A program made the translations under genes and the position numbers. Shown in pieces: positions 48,701 to 59,429 of a stretch of DNA of 60,000 nucleotides (position 1 is the first letter of the stretch; the number at the start of each line of letters is the position of its first letter). Under the pieces are notes generated by a model that was given only the letters and a program-made list of their open reading frames with translations, made no database searches and was not told where the DNA came from. This DNA is from Takakia lepidozioides (taxonomy: Eukaryota; Streptophyta; Takakiopsida; Takakiales; Takakiaceae). Location: positions 43,402,001 through 43,462,000 of the forward strand of contig CM060733.1 in assembly GCA_030704615.1 (NCBI GenBank). Reading direction: 5' to 3'.

Positions 48701-51533
48701 AACCTGTCAGGTGGATGGACAGAACTATTTGATATGATCCTCAGGTCCAATACGTCTAGCGAGTATTGTTTGAATTGCTCAACATAGTATCAGAGGCTTT
48801 GTCTGTTATACTGTGTCAACTGTTTTTATGATAACACAGCTGTCTCAAGTGTATGAGTGTCTGAAGTGAAGTCTATCTATGACGTTGTCTTGGATGACAG
48901 GGGTGCAAACGGTTTTGATTTTTCAATACGAACACCAGGCACACCAGCACGGTGGACCGACTATGATGCTGAGATGGCTGCTGCTTGGCAGGTGTGCAGA
49001 ACCTTCGCCTTGCTTATTGTTCTTTTGTAATATGAGTTGACAAGCCAGTATGTTGTTCAACAATCAATCTTTGGGCCTGAGATCCCAGGGTGGGGGAAGA
49101 TGGCAGTTGTATCTCTTAACTTGCTGTGGCAGGTTGAGCACTGAAGGGACATGAGTGGGGATCAGGCACTATGTGATGTGTATTGCAATGAAGAATCTGG
49201 GTCACCTGATGCTGATGAACTGGAGCACGTGCGTGACTGTATTTTGAGGCTGTCATTTTATTGGCAAGTCTCTTTTCCTTCTTTGAACTCAAATCTGTAG
49301 ACTACTGCAAAAGTGTCTCAGCTATGGGAGAATTCTCCAACACTGTTGGTTAGCAACTTTGCAAAAGTCTTCTTGGAAAGGATGGGCCCTACATATGCAA
49401 CCTGATAACCACCAGGGCTGCAGTGGATGGGGCTGCTATACTGAACACTGAAGATCACGTCAGTTTATGTACATTTACAGTTTCCTTGGTGATTTGTGAG
49501 TTTGTGTCAGGCACCTGGAACTGTCATAAAATGAACAGAACAACCTGCCATCAGGGACAGTCATCAGCTTCTGTTAATGGACATACCACACCAGTCCCCA
49601 CATCCAAGTGCATTACAGCTCCTTTTAGCACAGACGTATGGTAACTTATCTTGCCTCCTTGACCCTTCAAGCTGTTGGGAACTCTGGTGACATTGTGACC
49701 AGGCCGGTAGCCAGAAGCCTCTTAATAGCCGAGGAATGTCAGAGGCCCTGAATGGGTGGACTGTTTTCTGGAACTCCAACATAAGCCATACAGTGTATCC
49801 ACATTGATCAGGACTTGCAGTGGTCTCCTATCTCTACGTCTTTTTGTTTCTGACTAAAGCATGGTGGCTTGACTGGTGCTGTGGATTCTGCAGGTACAAT
49901 TTCATGCCGCTTGCAAGGGGAACAGCAGTGGTGGGCTTTGTCACTCTGCTGGGCTTGTTCCTTGCAGCGAACATGATGGTCTCCACTCCCATACCTAAGA
50001 GCCTCCAGGTAAGCCTATTTTTTGTGTGAACTTTCTTTGGCCTGTGTCAATGGCATATAGTCTATCGATGAGTTCTACCATCAGGAAGATTTGTCAATGT
50101 GGATGCCCGTACATGTTGACACCATCAGACAGATCTACCAGGGTTGTAAAGTTACCCTCCATTGCATAAACCATCCGGAACGAATCAATTTTGGCTGATA
50201 GTTAAAGTTTTTTGATAATCTTCTCCGAAGTAGAGACAAGGAGCTCCTTCCTGTAAAGGAGGCGAAGCTGCTAACTCAGTACCCCCACACAGCAGACCCT
50301 ATGGAAAGAAAGTGGCACAACCTGAATTTGAGCAAGGTGAAATATTTAGCTTGAATGTCTGTGGCCCATTGCATTCCGACGGAGGTCAGTGAAGTGATAG
50401 GTCTTTTACTGGACCCTCCTAATGTAGAACCTGCACTTGGATGCTGAGTAAAGGGTGAGCTTTATCATTTGTTCTCTGGGCTCTTAACACTCGGCCCCAA
50501 AGTTTACCTCATTTGAGGTGTAAGGCCTGATTGGACAAAAAAGAGGATAGGCACTTAACACTAGTGGGAATGAGTAGAACCTGTAACCAGCGCATTAAGT
50601 GCCTATGCTTGGGAGTCCTCTGGAATGGGCATCAGCCCAATTTGCTCCTAGCCGGCTAGAATGTGGTGACCTCTATAATGGAAATATGGGGGCTTCACTT
50701 GGCCATCAATTTTATGGCAGCTTCCCTCTCTTGGCCTTCCTCTTCCTTTCCAGCTTTCATTTACATGTACTTTAAGATTTCAATGCTACGCCTCATGTTC
50801 AGGTCAAACATGTTGTCCTTGTAAGATCCTAGAAGCTGCAGTCTGTCGTAGATCCTAGACGTTGAAGAGAGTCCTTTCAACCTCTCATATTTCCAAAATT
50901 CCTGCTCTCTTAATCTCTTCATCGTAAGCCACAAATGTACAAATACATGATGGCCATGAACCAGATGGTTCTGGGAAAACAAAGCAAGGTTTACTACGAT
51001 CCTGACAGCCAATTTGGTGCAAGAAAGAGACAACAGTTTGTCTTTGAGGATATAATGTACTCATGCCGTTCTCTGCGAACGTTAGCTTGACATAGCCTGA
51101 CGGCCATTGACCCAGCTTTGAGAATACAGAAGGCCCAGTGCCACTAACCCCACTGGAATTTTTAACTTTGTGGCTGTTAGGTGCTAGATTAGATGTATAT
51201 TGGACTGCATAAATTTGTCTTGTCATGCCCATCTGCTCTGCCCAATTTAGTTTGGGTAGATATTGGTTGGGTCAAGTGAGGCCCTTAGTGGTAATAGCTC
51301 TCTCTTGTGATACAAATTTATGATTTTTTCCATGTTTTTGGGTTGTCTTGCAGGTTGATTGGGAGGCAATCCTTGCTCCAGACTTGGAGTCATTTATGGG
51401 TGCTATTCGACCTTGGCTGTACCCAGCACTGAAGATGGATACATCATGGCAAAGCTTACCTGATGTGGCTGCCACTTTTGGCACCACGGGTGCTGTCATT
51501 GCTGCCCTTAGCTCCTATGAATGTTCTTCTTGA
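30542..51533 (+). CDS. SRFR1: SRFR1-like TPR protein, negative regulator of immunity
   Basis: I resolved 25 exons that join in one open frame of 979 residues (Arabidopsis about 1050): 30542-30669, 31896-32005, 32687-33132, 33389-33433, 34595-34696, 34934-35014, 35332-35398, 35524-35624, 37852-37959, 39025-39095, 43787-43843, 44038-44146, 44414-44493, 45004-45090, 45285-45492, 45771-45976, 46350-46478, 46862-46951, 47398-47497, 48002-48093, 48454-48492, 48901-48991, 49166-49263, 49894-50008, 51354-51533. The N-terminal half is TPRs (CNRAWCYSKLELHKHVIKD, GEAWKRRGQARAALG, NLECLYLRASCYHALG). The C-terminal half is the SRFR1-specific domain (GFGSHTPMILGQAHVVRYYP, YNFMPLARGTAVVGF, FGTTGAVIAALSSY). 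SRFR1 dampens effector-triggered immunity through EDS1 and NLR complexes. Exon 23 uses a GC donor. An upstream in-frame ATG at 30440 was not chosen because homologues begin near 30542. Confidence 0.95.
30673..30706 (+). repeat. (CT)n microsatellite beside a splice donor
   Basis: About 17 CT units starting two bases after the GT of SRFR1 intron 1. Read through, it would encode SLSLSL in frame and reach another GT (CCAG/GTGAG), so the donor choice matters. The upstream donor is chosen because TG plus C restores CNRAW. Confidence 0.85.
35657..36960 (-). mobile_element. Degraded LINE remnant in an SRFR1 intron
   Basis: On the minus strand, 36947-36663 encodes FEALEEDDPESGMPLHAVTY, NGMPILKV and LAGHLGAVISHLDGRQFI. 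36074-35889 encodes the zf-RVT-like CLLCGQPEDYIHCLIHCPGY. The block GTAGGCT.CCCACCCTGAGTTT occurs twice (near 36062 and 36347), so part of the 3' region is duplicated about 285 bp apart. The element ends at 35717-35657 with the 60-bp terminal motif. Confidence 0.6.
37083..37342 (+). repeat. Duplicated tRNA-like (SINE-like) unit in SRFR1 intron
   Basis: TAGCTAAATGG (37083) resembles a Pol III A box and GTTCGATTCC (37141) is a B box, 58 bp apart. The stretch 37104-37192 recurs, diverged, at 37250-37342 (GGCTGGTGTTGCCATCATCC, then AGAGATGTGATACGTGG). No intact cloverleaf could be drawn, so I call it tRNA-derived and not a tRNA gene. Confidence 0.45.
39180..40016 (+). mobile_element. LINE 3' remnant in SRFR1 intron 10
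   Basis: Contains degraded C-terminal RT text (WFNNSNHAKSLESIMLRCSK) and a block matching the other remnants (TTGTTTCCAGTCTGTGACATG). It ends with the terminal motif at 39961-40016 (CCAAACTGGGCGCAGGGTC). It shares sequence with the elements at 35657-36960 and 40780-42960. Confidence 0.55.
40780..42960 (+). mobile_element. Longer copy of the same LINE family, SRFR1 intron 10
   Basis: Ordered pieces: LFEALDEVEPESDMSLCAVTY and LNGMPILKV near 40830-41010, RIAGCLGALMSHVDGRQC, WWTVEIKLKIAERRELCKDY near 41900, and RT blocks FFDIDQGVVQGCTLFPLLFN and LMLEDDLAGL (normally YADD) near 42220-42400. After these come YKYLGIEFPP near 42560 and the terminal motif at 42896-42950. The RT fingers are deleted and several stops are present. 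The YADD to LEDD change would inactivate it in any case. Confidence 0.6.
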
Positions 51534-51777
51534 CTTTTGGTATAATAAGCTCATTCCAAATAAATTACCCCCTCCATACACTAAGGAACTACAGACTTGA
51601 AGGATGCCACTTCACCAAATGTTGTCGCCACATGTTGTCTCTATGAGCAGCAGTTGGAGAGGGCTACCACCATGGTCGGGGTCTTGAGTACCAGATCTAT
51701 GCTGGTACGTAGCCTTTGACATAGCCTTGCGAATAGTGGAATATACTTTCATCCATAATAAATTGGAAATTTCATCC
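51534..51777 (+). other. SRFR1 3' flank
   Basis: Follows the stop codon TGA at 51531-51533. It contains AATAAATT-type AT-rich stretches near 51558 and 51758 that could act as polyadenylation signals. It is bounded by the poly(T) end of the minus-strand LINE. Confidence 0.45.
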
Positions 51778-52120
51778 TATTTTTTATTTTTATTTTTTTA
51801 GAGAACAGGTAATAGAAGGCCCTGTTCAATTTTATTGAAAAGAGATAAAACGAGGAAAAAATAACCTCGTTGGGAGGACGAGAAAAGGGACACTGCCCCG
51901 TAACGAAACAAAGGATGCTGCCCGAAGCTATGGAAAAGCAGGTTGTGCAGCTGAGGGGGGCGAAGAAGAAGAAGAGGCTGGAGTCATAAGAACCAAGACA
52001 AGCAACGCCTGGAAGCTGATGACTAGAAAATTTAGACTGAAGCTTAAGGCCTGAAACAGACTAGAAGACTAATGCTTGGAGGAGTCGAATGAAAGGTGAG
52101 CCTTCGATTTGCCCTTCCGA

Positions 52121-52538
52121 AGAGTGCGCTTGTGGCGCCAGTTTACGTCAGAGTCCTCAGGGTCCGCCGAATTGGGAGCACTACGTGAACTGCCAACATG
52201 TCGGGAATTTGTCGTTCCAGATAACTTTGGATTCAGTTGCTCTTGTGCAAAGTCGCCCATTTTTTCCCCAGGAGTTATCAAAGCGAGTGAATAGCTGCAG
52301 TCTCCTTCTCTGTGCACATCTAGCAGTAAAGAGTGCGCTTGTGGCGCCAGTTTACGTCAGAGTCCTCAGGGTCCGCCGAATTGGGAGCACTACGTGAACT
52401 GCCAACATGTCGGGAATTTGTCGTTCCAGATAACTTTGGATTCAGTTGCTCTTGTGCAAAGTCGCCCATTTTTTCCCCAGGAGTTATCAAAGCGAGTGAA
52501 TAGCTGCAGTCTCCTTCTCTGTGCACATCTAGCAGTAA
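52121..52538 (-). repeat. 209-bp tandem duplication in the LINE 3' end
   Basis: Two units, 52121-52329 and 52330-52538, start AGAGTGCGCTTGTGGCGCC and appear identical or nearly so by eye. The near identity means the duplication is recent compared with the decay around it. Confidence 0.9.
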
Positions 52539-53004
52539 CTGCACGAAGCATACGGCAAGCCTTCCCTGCTTCAGACAATAAGTCTGAGTGAACTCTATGC
52601 AGCACTACCCTGAAACATGTCTGAACCCTGGCAAAGACAAAGGAGCATCTGGACTTCCATAGATTACAAAGGGTGTGGGCTCTTAGAGCTGCCCAGACCA
52701 AGCAAGGGCTCCAGATCGCCCCCCTGTCCATGTTCAATAGCAAAACAGAATTGACAAACGGAAAATCCGAGCGCCATGAAGCATAAAACCTGCCGACTTT
52801 AAATCCACACGAAAGCAGCCCAGGGCATTCGAGCAAGCAATGTTCAATAGACTCCACACAGCCAGAATTGCATAAGGGGCAGAGCTGGTTTGAGCCAGGA
52901 ATAAAGGAGTAAACAGGAAGAATTCGGTTCACGATTTTCCACAAAAACCCACCAACTTTTGCCACTTACCATTCCACTTGGAAGTGAAAAGAACTTTAGT
53001 ATTA

Positions 53005-53118
53005 GGGAAGGGTCGTTCCCAAGGCCCTTCCTGAAGTTGAGAGCACCGGCAATGAGGGCGGAGCCCGAGTTCCGGGTGCTCGAAAATTCAGGAAGGGCCG
53101 TGGGAACGACCCTTCCCC
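53005..53118. repeat. Foldback element inside the LINE
   Basis: Terminal inverted arms of about 31 nt (GGGAAGGGTCGTTCCC.. and ..GGGAACGACCCTTCCCC) pair with one mismatch. An inner pair (GAGCAC.CGG and CCGGGTGCTC) extends the stem. It interrupts the LINE coding frame between the WQKLVGF-type zf-RVT start and upstream sequence, so it, or a larger block to about 53240, was inserted after the LINE. Confidence 0.7.
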
Positions 53119-54998
53119 AACGTGAAAAACTGGGAAATTTTTCTTTCCCGCTCCTTGCCCCGCAAATCGGGGGACCCTTCCACACGCGGAAGGTACTTCC
53201 CGTAAATCGGGGGAACCTTGCGGCCAGGGAGGCTCCTTGAATTACAAAGAAAAAAATTTGCCAGTGTTTTACGGCTTGAGCAAGGTATATCCCAGTTTGA
53301 CCGTGTAAGCGAAAAAGGGTGGATGCTTGGAAGACATCCACTTCCACTCTGCTGGATCAAATTGTAAGACCTTAAGGGAGCAAAAAAGAACCAGGTAAAT
53401 CGCGGTTTGCGATGTAACATATCCACATGGGGGGCTGGATCGCAGTTCCCAGTCTGACGGCAGTAAACTCTAATTGCAAAAAGAGGGGCTTCATCTGTAC
53501 TAGAGAAGACCGGGCTATGAAGCACACCGTCTGCAGCCACATGGAAGAACCAACCATCAAGCATATGGGGGCACATCTAGAAACCGCATAGAAGGCATGA
53601 AGAATTGAACCTGGCCCCACCTCACCTAACCAGGCAGGGAGCGAGCGAAGAGGGGCTGGAAGAGAGCAAATGGAGGTCCAAGTACTGGGAATTTCCTGGA
53701 CTATGTTGTGCCAAGCCATAGCTCTTCTGGCAAAAAGGGCACTGGCCACAGTATGCCGAGGCAAGAACGCTCCCGATTCCCATATGTGCGAAAAATGAGA
53801 GATATTTGCCTGTTCCCATCTTGCCCAACATTCCAGCATGGGAGAAGGAAGTCCGAGTCAGAGCTGTAGTTTCCAAATAAGGGTTCACGAAGAACTTCCT
53901 CCACGGTGGACGGGCAGGTTTGGACAAGAGAGGGGCGAATTCACAAGTCCAGGCAGCCCAAATCGATTGCCAAGATTTGGATCCCAACGGAGAAGATCTT
54001 GAAGAGCGAGAGCCCTGCACGATCCATCTCAGAGACTGCGGCCAGCTACCAGACGATGGACAGGCATCCAGGACATGGCCCCTATCAAGTAAACTCCAGG
54101 GGGAAGACAGATTTGTCAACATCCTTGGGACCCATTTAGCTAATAGAGAGGTTATATGGGCAAGGGGATCAATTATGCCGAGACCAGCAAACTACTTTTT
54201 TTGGGTTATCTGACTCCAGCTAACCAAAGCCGCCCTGCGATTGGGCGAAGACGGGGTGGCTCCCCATAGATAATTCCTGGCCAAGCTTTTAATCTGCTTA
54301 ACGATCACAGAGCCGGGAAACCACACCGAGGCCGTGAACGAACTGGAGGCCAATAGAACTTGATTGACCACCAAGGCTCTTCCTACAATGGAAAGAAACA
54401 AGGAGCTCTAGTGAACAAGTCTACGCTTAAGCTTGGTAACGACAGCCTCGCAACGCTGCTGATCTGAAAGCCTCTGCCCTATTAATTGACCAGAAGGTTG
54501 TGTGCTTGACCCTCTTGAAGCCATCAAAGCACTAAGTCAGATCCCCAGGGATGAGTGTGTTGGAGAATAGCAGTGGGCTTCAATTGCCACTGATTTGGCC
54601 CAATTAACTTTCAATCCAAAAGTAGCACAAAACATATTCAGTGCCTGCAGGAACGATCTGACATTCGCTGATGTGGAATTGTCAATAAGAAGGACCGTGT
54701 CATCTGCATAAAGGGAAGCCTTAATTTTACAAGGGGGAACCAGAGAACGAGGGACCCGAAGGCCATGAATGTTGAAGTTCGATTCCAACGGATGGCCTAG
54801 ACTGTCTGCTGCCAACAAAAAAAATAATGGGACCAGTGGGCAACCCTGCCTGACTGAACAATGCAACGAAAAGGAGGAGGATATGACCCCGTAGAGAAGC
54901 ACCTTGCTTGAGGCATAAGAGAGCAAAATTTTGCTCCAATAAAAGAAACACCCCGAGAAACCCAACTTTTGCAAAGCACCCAGAAGGAAGGTCCAGTC

Positions 54999-55305
54999 TG
55001 TTAGAATTGAGCAAGAACAAGAACAAGAACTAAAGTCTTAGACTAAAGCTAAAACTAAAGCTCTCATCCCAACCATTGAAGCCACCATCATTCTCTTACT
55101 CTTTGACTAGTGGCTTCACCCCCGAGCTTGTACAAGAAGGTCTCTAGGAAATCCTACTTGGTCACTTCCACTTCCACTATAGTGACCATCCACCTTCTAA
55201 CCATTCACCTTCTAAAGGTGAGTTAAACAAGATAGTCTTTTAGACTTCTAAACCTTTGGCCTTCAAGACTCCTAGTCTTCTAGATATGTTTAATTACTTC
55301 CAACA
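54999..55305 (-). repeat. Copia 3' LTR
   Basis: Differs from the other LTR at about four positions by eye (for example GACTAGTGG against GACTAATGG and GTACAAG against GTATAAG), about 98.7% identity. A short purine tract (GAGTGGGAG on the minus strand) adjoins it at 55306-55314 and is the likely second-strand primer. Confidence 0.95.
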
Positions 55306-55326
55306 CTCCCACTCAATTAAACCATG

Positions 55327-58150
55327 TCATTGAGGTACTTCGTTTGTCTTTGGAGAAGAGACACCAAGTAAGGCTGAACACTTCATGTGTTTTGTTTGTG
55401 GTAGATTCTTCGTCAAAACATCTGCAACCATATCTCTTGTAGCACAATAGATCACCTTGATCTCTCCCTTGCATACAACTTCTCGTATGTAGTGATGTTG
55501 CACTTCAATGTGCTTCGTCCTTGAATGATACTTTGGATACTGACTCAGTGCAATCGCACTTTGATTGTCACAATAGAGAGTCATAGGTAATGATTGGAGA
55601 TGACCCAAATCTCCAAGCAACTTCCGTAACCAAATAGTCTCTTTTGCTGCTTATGTAATGGACATGTACTCAGCTTCTGTTGATGACAACGCTGTTGCAA
55701 CTTGTCGTTTGCTAGACCAAGATACAGCTCCACCTGCTAGGAGAAAACAATGGCCTGAAGTTGATTTTCTACTATCAACGTCTCCTGCCCAGTCAGCATC
55801 AGCAAACCCCAACAAACTTGGATCTTCCACTCTCATATAGAGTAGACCAAATGTTGTTGTTCCTCTTAGATATCGAAATATCTTCTTCACTGCTTTCCAA
55901 TGGGTTTGTCCGGGATTTGAAAGAAATTGTGAGACCACTCCCACTGAATGTGCAATGTCTGGTCTAGTACAAACCATGCAATACATCAAACTGCCGACTG
56001 CACTTTGATAAGGAGTTTTTCTCATATCCTCTTGCTCTTCTTGAGTCTTAGGTGCCATATCCTTCGTAAGTTTCAAACCAACTTCGAGAGGAGTTGATGT
56101 TGGCTTACTCATTTCCAACTTAAACCTTTGTAGAATTGTCTTAATGTATTGTCGTTGATGCATGAATACTATATGATTCACTCGATCTCTGCTAATTTGA
56201 ATACCAAGACAGAACCAAATCTCACCCATGTCAGTCATGGCAAACTCAGCACTCAACAGTGCTTTGGTTTCTGGCAACAACTTTTGACAATCGTTGGTGA
56301 CAATGATTGTGTCATCCACATATAGAGCTATGACCACAAATTGTTCTCCCATTTTTTTCACATAGATGTTTGTGTCAGCAATGCTTCGCTCAAATCTTGT
56401 CTTTAAAAGATAAGCATCGATCTTGGCATACCAAGCTCGAGGACTTTGTTTGAATCCATACAAACTCTTTTGCAGCTTACACACAATATCACTTCCTCCT
56501 TGTGCAAACCCTTCAGGTTGTCTCATATAGATCTCTTCTTGTAGTTCTCCATTTAGAAATGTCGTCTTAACATCCATTTGATGAACTTCGTGATCATGTT
56601 GAGCTGCAAGAGCTAACAACACTCTGATAGAAGAAATCTTCACCACTGGTGAAAATGTTTAATTGTAATCCACTCTTTGAATTTGTGCATAGCCCTCAGC
56701 TACAAGACGAGCTTTGTACCGGTAAATAGATCCATCAGCTTTGTACTTCAACTTGAAGATCCACTTGCAACCAATTATTCTTCGTCCTGCAGGCAACCTA
56801 GTGAGTGTCCATGCTTTATTTTGCATCAATGAATCCAACTCTGAGTTGATTGCTTCTTCCCATTGTAGTTTGTATGGAGAGCGCATCGCTTCCTCATATG
56901 TAGCAGGCTCAACCACTTGTGATGCTTCTTCCATAACTTCAATGGCACTCATAGATGTAATCAGCCTACTAGGAGCTTTTCTTTCCTGCTGAGATCTCTT
57001 TAGAATTGGCACATTGTCAACTTCATCTCTAGAGTCCATATCAATAAATGGTTCACCAACTTCGACTCCTTGATCAACTCCATCAAGTTGAACACCTTCA
57101 CCATTTGCTTCAGCCATCTCTTGTATTGGCTCATCATAAGACTCATCTTGGAAATGGTGTAATGGCTCTAAGCTCATTCCCATGTCATCTTCTCCCACTA
57201 CCAAAGAGGGTATGAAGCCTTCATCAAACACTACGTCCCTACTGTATTTGACAGCCTTAGTTGTCTCATTGAACAACTTATATCCCTTCACACCTTCTGT
57301 GTAGCCAATGAAGATGCATCCTTCTGATTTGGAGTCAAGTTTTCTTCGCTTCTGATTAGGAATATGGACATATGTACGACATCCAAAAATCCTACAATGA
57401 GCCACACTAGGCTTCTGACCACTCCGTACCTCTTCTGGTGTTTTTCCCAACATTGATTTGGTAGGTATTCTATTGTGAAGATATGCTTGCTCCTCCAAGT
57501 GATATGGTTTGCATTGGCCCACACACATCATAATGTATAATCTCCAATATACTTGTCGCTCTTCGTCCACCATCCTTAGGAAATTGACCTCGATGTTGCT
57601 TCCATTCCAAACAACCTTTGCATAGATGCATATCGCTCATCTCCTTCAATGGTAGTCCTTCCACAAGATGACTTGAGAGTTGCATCTGTCTCAACTTCTT
57701 AATGCTCACATGACCTAACCTTCTATGCCACAACTCTGTTTCTGACATGACAGGTGTAGATCCCAACTGTGGTGAAAATGTGATAAGAGCACTAGAGACA
57801 TGATGTTGTAATCTATACAAGCAATTATCAAGAATAGCTCTTGCTACCACAGTTCTTGAGTTATCTGTGATAGTACAACTCTCATCTTGGAATACCACTT
57901 TGTATCCCTTTGCAACAATTTGCCTTACAGACAACAGGTTCTTTGTTAAAGTATGGACATGCATGACATTTTCCACCTCTATGGTTTTCTCTTCATTGAG
58001 CATAAGAGAGACTGAGCCTTCCCCACTAATGGCATGCTTGCTATCATCTCCCAAAAGAACATATTGTGTAGGTGAAAGAGATCTATAGGATAAGAAATGC
58101 TTTCTCTCTAAACTCATATGTTGAGATGTTCCTGAATCAACATACCACAC
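55327..58150 (-). pseudogene. Copia Pol: protease, broken integrase, RT, RNase H
   Basis: Protease WYVDSGTSQHMS near 58150, and the pre-integrase ELWHRRLGHVSIKKLRQMQ near 57730. The integrase runs to VCGPMQTISLGG and then jumps to AYLHNRIPTKSMLGKTPEE near 57470, so the DDE catalytic core of about 130 codons is missing. RT: KWIFKLKYKADGSIYRYKAR, HQMDVKTTFLNGEL, YGFKQSPRAWY and LYVDDTIIV. RNase H: GFADADWAGDVDSRKSTSG, then LYCDNQSAI and HSRTKHIEVQHH. In-frame TAA codons fall at DYN*TFSPV (near 56658) and SIT*AAKE (near 55651), each where GAA is usual. The RT active site YVDD is intact. Confidence 0.9.
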
Positions 58151-58335
58151 ATGCTTCTGGTAATGGCTGAGAGAGACACAACAAATAGAATAGCGTTCCT
58201 CTGATGAGTATGTATGTTCCCTTGACCCTCTTTGTTGCGCTCATCTGCAATGCGTTTTCTACAATCCTTGATCATGTGACCAAGTTTCTTAAAATAAAAG
58301 CACCTTACTTTGGCCTTTTTGATCTTTGAGCTAGA

Positions 58336-59067
58336 TTAAGGTTTTTGAAACCTCTGGGACTTCTGAGACACATGTGAAGGGAGTCTTTTATTCAAGACTA
58401 CTCCAGTCTTGCTTGTGAACAAAGCTCTGTCTACCTCTGTAAACGTACCTTGACATTTTCTTCTTGTTTCCTCCTTGATGAGAAGTCCTATGACAACATC
58501 AATAGTTAAGTCGGTTTGTCCTGCTAGAGACACCACAAAACCATCATAGGATTCAGGTAAGGTTGCCAATAACACCACTGCGGCGTGTTCATCAGTCACA
58601 TTAGTTCCCACAGAAACTAGTTGATCTCGCAACACACAAAACAAATTCAAATGTTGTTCAACTGAGTATGACTCGGTCATCTTCAGACCATAGAACTTTT
58701 GCGTCGCATACACTTGCGATGTGATATCCTTCGTCTCATATATGCTTGCTAGCTTATCCCAAACATCCTTAGCATCCTTAGCGCTTATAATGAGATGCAA
58801 CTGATTGTCTCTCAAGCTTGTGATGATGCTAGCTCTTGCTTTCTGATCTTTCCTATCCCATATGGCTTGGCCAACAATAGTGTCAGGTATTGGGTCTGAT
58901 CCATCAACCACTCCCCATAGATCTTTGTCTAGAAGGACCATCTCCATCCTAAACTTCCAGGTTTGATAGTTAGCTCCATTGAATCGATCTTCCACTCTCA
59001 CATCTAATGCACTTGTCATAAACATAGAAGAAGGATTGCTAGAAGACAACGCTCCAGCCATAATCAA
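58336..59067 (-). CDS. Copia Gag polyprotein part
   Basis: Open for 243 residues from MIMAGALSS. RFNGANYQTWKFRMEMVL is the usual DUF4219/UBN2 beginning, followed by DVWDKLASIYE, LNLFCVLRDQLVSVG, VVLLATLPESYDGFV and LIKEETRRK. A zinc-knuckle-like CFYFKKLGHMIKDC lies after the stop near 58336-58334, the second Cys of the usual CxxC being changed to Phe. Gag forms the particle that packages element RNA. Confidence 0.9.
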   Translation of the reverse strand: MIMAGALSSSNPSSMFMTSALDVRVEDRFNGANYQTWKFRMEMVLLDKDLWGVVDGSDPIPDTIVGQAIWDRKDQKARASIITSLRDNQLHLIISAKDAKDVWDKLASIYETKDITSQVYATQKFYGLKMTESYSVEQHLNLFCVLRDQLVSVGTNVTDEHAAVVLLATLPESYDGFVVSLAGQTDLTIDVVIGLLIKEETRRKCQGTFTEVDRALFTSKTGVVLNKRLPSHVSQKSQRFQKP

Positions 59068-59109
59068 GTTCTCTCAATCTCAACTACCAACTCTCACCTA
59101 GAGAAAAAT

Positions 59110-59122
59110 GGCTCTGATACCA
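59110..59122 (-). promoter_or_regulatory. Primer-binding site for initiator tRNA-Met
   Basis: The minus strand reads TGGTATCAGAGCC immediately after the LTR, the standard plant copia site complementary to the 3' end of tRNA-iMet. Confidence 0.9.
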
Positions 59123-59429
59123 TGTTAGAATTGAGCAAGAACAAGAACAAGAACTAAAGTCTTAGACTAAAGCTAAAACTAAAGCTCTCATCCCAACCAT
59201 TGAAGCCACCATCATTCTCTTACTCTTTGACTAATGGCTTCACCCCCGAGCTTGTATAAGAAGGTCTCTAGGAAATCCTACTTGGTCACTTCCACTTCCA
59301 CTATGGTGACCATCCACCTTCTAACCATTCACCTTCTAAAGGTGAGTTAAACAAGATAGTCTTTTAGACTTCTAAACCTTTGGCCTTCAAGACTCTTAGT
59401 CTTCTAGATATGTTTAATTACTTCCAACA
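59123..59429 (-). repeat. Copia 5' LTR
   Basis: 307 bp, same length as the partner. It is followed on the minus strand by the primer-binding site and gag. It carries the element's own promoter; no TATA was confidently picked. Confidence 0.95.

Larger units (their letters stand above)
54999..59429 (-). mobile_element. Complete Ty1/copia LTR retrotransposon, coding region broken
   Basis: 4431 bp bounded by two 307-bp LTRs (TGTTAG...CCAACA on the plus strand) and a perfect 5-bp target duplication CAGTC (54994-54998 and 59430-59434). The primer-binding site next to the 5' LTR matches initiator tRNA-Met. Order on the minus strand is gag, protease, integrase, RT, RNase H, which is the copia order. 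The integrase core is deleted and two in-frame TAA codons interrupt pol, so it could move only in trans. Confidence 0.95.
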
